A stretch of DNA of 64,000 bases from Streptomyces noursei (GTDB lineage: Bacteria > Actinomycetota > Actinomycetes > Streptomycetales > Streptomycetaceae): contig NZ_LWBU01000169.1 in assembly GCF_001646665.1 (NCBI RefSeq), positions 2,468 through 66,467 on the forward strand, given 5' to 3'. The notes beneath the pieces are model-generated. The model ran no database searches, was not told the DNA's origin, and was given only the letters and a program-made list of their open reading frames with translations. A program made the translations under genes and the position numbers. Positions 60,322 through 64,000 of this stretch are shown here, piece by piece; position 1 is the first letter of the stretch; each line of letters starts with the position of its first letter.

Positions 60322-61182
60322 ATGGATAACCGGAACACTAGCGCGCGCCCGCGCGCCCAGTCCCGTAACGACGGGAAAAACCACCCCTCCCGGGGAGCCC
60401 GCAAGGCCACGCGCCGCGGCGGCGTCATCCACGACAACTCCCGCCACACCACCCGCTTCACGGTGATCGGCAACCACCTCGCCCAGCACGCCGAGCTGTC
60501 GCTCGTGGCGATCGGCCTGGCCGTCCACATCCAGTCGCTCCCCGCCGGGGCCCAAGTCGACATCGAGACCCTGGCCGACCGCTTCCCCGAGGGAAGGATC
60601 CGGATCGCGGGCGCCCTGCGCGAGCTGGAGGCCCACGGCTATCTGCGGCGCACGCGTGTACGCACCGACGGGGGCCTCATGGTCACCCGCACGGTGTCCT
60701 GCAACCAGCCCGGCCGGACCGGCGCCGCGGAGGAGCCGAAGCCCCGGCCCCGGCGCGGCACCGACCAGCCGGCCCGCCGCCGCGCGCTGCCCGCCGTACC
60801 GCAGCCCGCGTACCCCGCGCCCGACCTCCTCCAGACCGCCCTCGGGGTGCTTTCCGGTCTGCGCCGCGAGGATCCCCGGCTGCTGCTCTCCGCCACGGAC
60901 GCCGACCACCTGGTCCCGGGCGTCGCCGCGTGGCTGGAGCGGGACCTCACGCCCGAGGCCGTCCAGCGGGCGCTGACCACCGGCCTGCCACCGGAGCCGC
61001 TGCATCGCCCGGCAGCCCTGCTGGCCCACCGCCTCGCCGCCCAGCTCCCGCCCCTGCCCGCCTTCCGTACACCGGACACGCCCGCGGCGGTCAGGCATCC
61101 GCTCCAGAACTGCGACACCTGCGACCGCGCCTTCCGCGGCCCGGAGCCGGGTACCTGCGGCCTCTGCTCCGCGGAACGGTGA
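60322..61182 (+). CDS. winged-helix protein with C-terminal zinc-finger-like tail
   Basis: A 286-residue DNA-binding-type protein. Residues about 42-110 are a winged helix (FTVIGNHLAQHAELSLVAIG, then IRIAGALRELEAHGYLRRTR and TRTVSCNQPG). A Pro/Arg-rich linker leads to a helical domain (DLLQTALGVLSGLRREDP) and a Cys-rich tail: CDTC and CGLC twelve residues apart, a probable zinc site. Similar proteins are frequent in Streptomyces without known targets. AAGGAAG stands about 12 bases ahead of the ATG. Confidence 0.82.
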   Translation: MDNRNTSARPRAQSRNDGKNHPSRGARKATRRGGVIHDNSRHTTRFTVIGNHLAQHAELSLVAIGLAVHIQSLPAGAQVDIETLADRFPEGRIRIAGALRELEAHGYLRRTRVRTDGGLMVTRTVSCNQPGRTGAAEEPKPRPRRGTDQPARRRALPAVPQPAYPAPDLLQTALGVLSGLRREDPRLLLSATDADHLVPGVAAWLERDLTPEAVQRALTTGLPPEPLHRPAALLAHRLAAQLPPLPAFRTPDTPAAVRHPLQNCDTCDRAFRGPEPGTCGLCSAER

Positions 61183-61285
61183 TTCGCCCGAAGGATCCCG
61201 CCGCCAGGGCCACACCGGGTGAGTCACGCGTACTGCCTCTCCCGACCACGCCGAAGCCGTTCTCCCGCACACGACAGGACCGCAT

Positions 61286-61867
61286 GTGCCCACCTTCGCC
61301 GTCAACGGATTCCTGCCCCTGGGCCGTCACTCGGTCGCGCTCGGCGACGCGGAATCGATGCTGGTCAGCGCGCCACAGTTCCGGGACTCCCCGACGCGCC
61401 GGACACTTTGGGACGGGCTGATCAGCTATCTCGATGTCTTCCTCGCGCTGGAGGACACCTATGAAGGCCTGCTGAACGGCATCCCCCTCATCCACCGGGT
61501 ATGGCTGGGCGGCAGTTTCGTCAGCACGAAGCTCGACCCGCGCAACATCGATACGACCCTGCTGATCGACACCGACGCGGAGCGTTCCGTCCGCGGGCAT
61601 CCCGGCTCCAAATGGCTGACCACCGCCTTCCAGAGCCGCGACAGGATGCGGGAGAAGTACGGTGTCTCCCCCGTCCGTATCGGGTACCGACGTGTTGCCC
61701 ATGTCTTCGAGCCGGAACGCTTCACACCCGAAGAGCGGACATACTTCACGGAAAGAGGTGTGTGGGACGACTGGTGGCAGCGCTGCCGACTGCCCGACCA
61801 GGAGGACCGATCGCCGTCCGAACGCAGTGCCGCCCCGGCACGCGGGTACCTGGAGGTGCGACTGTGA
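61286..61867 (+). CDS. DUF6932 nucleotidyltransferase-like protein
   Basis: A 193-residue protein with a minimal nucleotidyltransferase core: WLGGSFVSTKLDPRNIDTTL holds the GGS motif and the Asp pair of the polymerase-beta-like fold, though the second acidic residue is Asp (NID) and the third is not obvious. This matches the DUF6932 group. The GTG start overlaps an ATG one base off-frame; no strong ribosome site. The stop overlaps the next start as GTGA, so the two proteins are made together, a layout like two-gene toxin-antitoxin or defence modules (inference). Confidence 0.75.
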   Translation: MPTFAVNGFLPLGRHSVALGDAESMLVSAPQFRDSPTRRTLWDGLISYLDVFLALEDTYEGLLNGIPLIHRVWLGGSFVSTKLDPRNIDTTLLIDTDAERSVRGHPGSKWLTTAFQSRDRMREKYGVSPVRIGYRRVAHVFEPERFTPEERTYFTERGVWDDWWQRCRLPDQEDRSPSERSAAPARGYLEVRL

Positions 61868-62793
61868 CCGGCGACAGCTGGCGCGACCGCAGGCGCGCAG
61901 CCCTGGGCGACGACCCGGCCGCGAAAAGCGCTACGGCGCGCCTTCTGGAGACGCTGGGCACGGAGGACAGGGACGAAGACGAGATCGAGGCGGATCACCG
62001 GTCGAGCCGCCTCGCGGCGGTACGCGAGTACAGCCCGCACGCCCGCCTCGACGAGGAACTCCGAATCCGTCTGACCGGCCCCGACACCGACGGCGGTGCC
62101 CTGCGCTTCCAGTGGGGGCACGCCCTCCTCCACCCGGTCGAAGCCGCTGTCTCGACGGCCGCCGGCACACCGGTGCAACTGGAAGTCACCGGCATCTCCT
62201 CGGGCAGTACGGTCATCCATGCCCGGCCGGTCACCAACCCCGCCGCCGGCCCGCCCGGCACGTTCGACGCACGCACCGCATCGGCGGCGAGCACGGGCAT
62301 GGGCGCACTCACCGCACTCCTGCGAGCCCTTGAGAACGAGAGCGACGTCCGTGAGTGGGCCCGGCTCTTCGATGCCGTCGACTCGCTGTCCCGGGCCCTC
62401 GGCAAGTACCGGCTCGACCTGGGTCTGACCTGGTACGACGCCGACGGTGGAACACGCCGGGCGAAACTGTCCGAGCGCGGCCGGCACTATGTGGAGCGTC
62501 TCCGGCAGACGCACGACCGGGATCAGGAGATCACGATCTCCGGGCGCATCACGGAGCTCCGTGAAAGCGGCTGGGTGAAGGTGAAAGCCGGGGCAGCCAA
62601 GAACGCGCACGCCTACGACGTCCGTTTCGAGGATCCGGAGGAGCTGGTCCGCATGCGCCCGGTGCTCGGGGACAACGTCCACTTCCGCGTTCGCTTCCGG
62701 CAACGGCTGGATGCCGTGGGCATCACCCGGTCGACCGATTTCACGTATCTCGGCCGCGCGTCGGAGCAGACCGCGCTGCGCGTCGACGGATAG
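61864..62793 (+). CDS. hypothetical partner of the DUF6932 protein
   Basis: A 309-residue soluble protein. The N-terminal 60 residues are acidic and helical (TEDRDEDEIEADHRSSR). A middle section from residue 70 to 210 has alternating strand-helix patterns (LQ-type beta strands such as PVQLEVTGISSGSTVIHARP). The C-terminal 80 residues form a beta-rich domain (ITISGRITELRESGWVKVKA, DNVHFRVRFRQRLDAVG). No domain named. Coupled by GTGA to the preceding gene. A terminator hairpin follows. It could be the antitoxin, sensor or effector half of the pair. Confidence 0.7.
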   Translation: MTGDSWRDRRRAALGDDPAAKSATARLLETLGTEDRDEDEIEADHRSSRLAAVREYSPHARLDEELRIRLTGPDTDGGALRFQWGHALLHPVEAAVSTAAGTPVQLEVTGISSGSTVIHARPVTNPAAGPPGTFDARTASAASTGMGALTALLRALENESDVREWARLFDAVDSLSRALGKYRLDLGLTWYDADGGTRRAKLSERGRHYVERLRQTHDRDQEITISGRITELRESGWVKVKAGAAKNAHAYDVRFEDPEELVRMRPVLGDNVHFRVRFRQRLDAVGITRSTDFTYLGRASEQTALRVDG

Positions 62794-62842
62794 GGGACCC
62801 GCCGCGCAGGTGGGCCGGACCACGCCCGCGGGCAGAGAACCG

Positions 62843-62876
62843 GAAAGGCCCGGGATCCGTGGATCCCGGGCCTTTC
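62843..62876. terminator. bidirectional hairpin between the accessory genes and aspS
   Basis: Perfect 16-bp stem (62843-62858 with 62861-62876) around a 2-base loop, with A3 and T3 at its base so that it can end transcripts on either strand. It lies 50 bases behind the + strand stop and 19 bases behind the aspS stop. Confidence 0.85.
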
Positions 62877-62894
62877 GGTGGCTCGTGCGCGTGC

Positions 62895-64000
62895 CTACCG
62901 CGCCGCGTCCGGGTGCACCGCGTCCGTCACCGGGCGGGCGTCGGAGGGCTTGTCCTTCGCGACCGGCTTGCGGAGCGCGATGTTCAGCTCCTTGAGGCGG
63001 GCCTCCTCCAGCTCGGTCGGGGCGCCCATCATCAGGTCCTGGGCGTTGCCGTTGAGCGGGAAGGCGATCGTCTCGCGGATGTTGGGCTCGTCGGCGAGGA
63101 GCATGACGATGCGGTCGACGCCCGGGGCGATGCCGCCGTGCGGCGGGGCGCCGTACTGGAAGGCGCGGAGCATGCCGGCGAACTCGGTCTCGACGGTCTC
63201 GCGGGAGTAGCCGGCGATCTCGAAGGCCTTGAACATGATGTCGGGCTCGTGGTTCCGGATGGCGCCCGACGACAGCTCGATGCCGTTGCAGACGATGTCG
63301 TACTGCCAGCCGAGGACGTCCAGCGGGTCCTGGGTCTCCAGGGCCTCCAGGCCGCCCTGCGGCATCGAGAAGGGGTTGTGCGAGAAGTCGATCTTCCCGG
63401 TCTCCTCGTCCTTCTCGTACATCGGGAAGTCGACGATCCAGGCGAAGCGGAAGACGTTCTCCTCGAAGCGGCCGGCGCGCTTGGCGGCCTCGACCCGGAC
63501 CGGGCCCATGATCTTGGAGACCTCGTCGAACTCGCCCGCGCCGAAGAACACGGCGTGGCCGGGCTCCAGGCCGAGGCGCTCGGTGAGGACCTTGACGTTC
63601 TCCTCGGTGAGGAACTTGGCGATCGGGCCGGTCAGCGCGTTGCCCTCGCCGACGCGGACCCAGGCCAGGCCCTTGGCGCCGAGGGAGACGGCGTAGTCGC
63701 CGAGGCCGTCGAAGAACTTGCGCGGCTGGTCGCCGGTGTCCGGCACCGCCAGGGCGCGGACGTGCTTGCCGGCGAAGGCCTTGAACTCAGAGTTCGCGAA
63801 GACGTCGGTGATGTCGACGAGTTCCAGGTCGGTGCGGAGGTCCGGCTTGTCGTTGCCGTACTTGAGCATCGACTCGCGGAACGGGATCCGCGGGAACGGG
63901 GAGGTGACGTGGCGGCCGCCGCCGAACTCCTCGAACAGCTCCGTCATCAGCTTCTCGATCGGCTGGAAGACGTCCTCCTGCTCGACGAAGCTCATCTCGA
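62895..64000 (-). CDS. aspS: aspartyl-tRNA synthetase, C-terminal part (cut by the window edge)
   Basis: The last 368 or so residues of a class II synthetase of about 590 residues; the anticodon-binding N-terminus lies beyond the right edge. Present are [19 protein letters not shown], the bacterial-type GAD insertion domain ([13 protein letters not shown]), motif 2-region [15 protein letters not shown], and class II motif 3 [19 protein letters not shown] with its Arg. The C-terminus is the usual lysine/asparagine-poor tail. It is a housekeeping gene and marks the end of the accessory region. Confidence 0.96.
   Translation of the reverse strand, partial: EMSFVEQEDVFQPIEKLMTELFEEFGGGRHVTSPFPRIPFRESMLKYGNDKPDLRTDLELVDITDVFANSEFKAFAGKHVRALAVPDTGDQPRKFFDGLGDYAVSLGAKGLAWVRVGEGNALTGPIAKFLTEENVKVLTERLGLEPGHAVFFGAGEFDEVSKIMGPVRVEAAKRAGRFEENVFRFAWIVDFPMYEKDEETGKIDFSHNPFSMPQGGLEALETQDPLDVLGWQYDIVCNGIELSSGAIRNHEPDIMFKAFEIAGYSRETVETEFAGMLRAFQYGAPPHGGIAPGVDRIVMLLADEPNIRETIAFPLNGNAQDLMMGAPTELEEARLKELNIALRKPVAKDKPSDARPVTDAVHPDAAR

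Noticed and set aside
1..64000. tRNA or rRNA genes
   Set aside because: No T-loop/acceptor-stem combination or rRNA core sequence was recognised on either strand by reading; a tRNAscan run would be decisive.

Overview
The window is high-GC DNA from a filamentous actinomycete, almost certainly Streptomyces or a close relative. Third codon positions are nearly all G or C. Genes often overlap by ATGA or GTGA, and there is an SsgA-family sporulation protein, a cytochrome P450/ferredoxin pair, a Hanks-type kinase, a PhoX phosphatase and an aerobic-type cobalamin pathway. Most of the window is ordinary Streptomyces chromosome; 47.9-62.8 kb is accessory.

Region by region: 0.3-9.8 kb holds a small membrane protein, a P450 with its ferredoxin, a small secreted protein, a secreted protein-arginine deiminase-like enzyme, a DUF72 protein, a flavoprotein, a Ser/Thr kinase, a two-domain VOC protein and an SsgA-like protein. 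9.9-15.8 kb holds a D,D-carboxypeptidase, a nucleoside hydrolase, a DUF418 membrane protein, a threonine-synthase-like PLP enzyme and an NmrA-like reductase. 15.8-31 kb is the cobalamin region. cobN runs leftwards behind a cobalamin riboswitch and overlaps a GNAT gene. cobG-cobH-cobIJ run rightwards as an overlapping operon. After two secreted enzymes come cobK, cbiD, cobM and cobL. The aerobic CobG is combined with CbiD, the hybrid set known from actinomycetes.

31-47.8 kb holds a LysR regulator, an LLM flavin monooxygenase/FMN reductase pair, a universal stress protein, a MerR-PP2C fusion, a zinc-ribbon/membrane-protein pair, a nuclease/phosphatase-fold protein, an APC permease, PhoX behind a Pho-box-like repeat, a VWA-domain protein, a two-component system and metG.

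47.9-62.8 kb is accessory. Its centre is a polymorphic-toxin module (53.1-59.3 kb): an SseB-like protein, a WXG-like helper, a 1,564-residue RHS protein with a variable C-terminal tip, and a small downstream immunity candidate overlapping the tip. A second copy of the immunity gene lies 9.4 kb upstream at 49.2 kb, preceded by a frameshifted remnant of the same toxin tip. Two decayed transposase 5' ends (51.4 and 59.4 kb) bracket the module. The immunity proteins have a pattern like domain 2 of EF-Tu, and the toxin tip has an ADP-ribosyltransferase-like pattern; both readings are inference. A DUF6932 nucleotidyltransferase-like gene with a coupled partner follows, and the window ends inside aspS.
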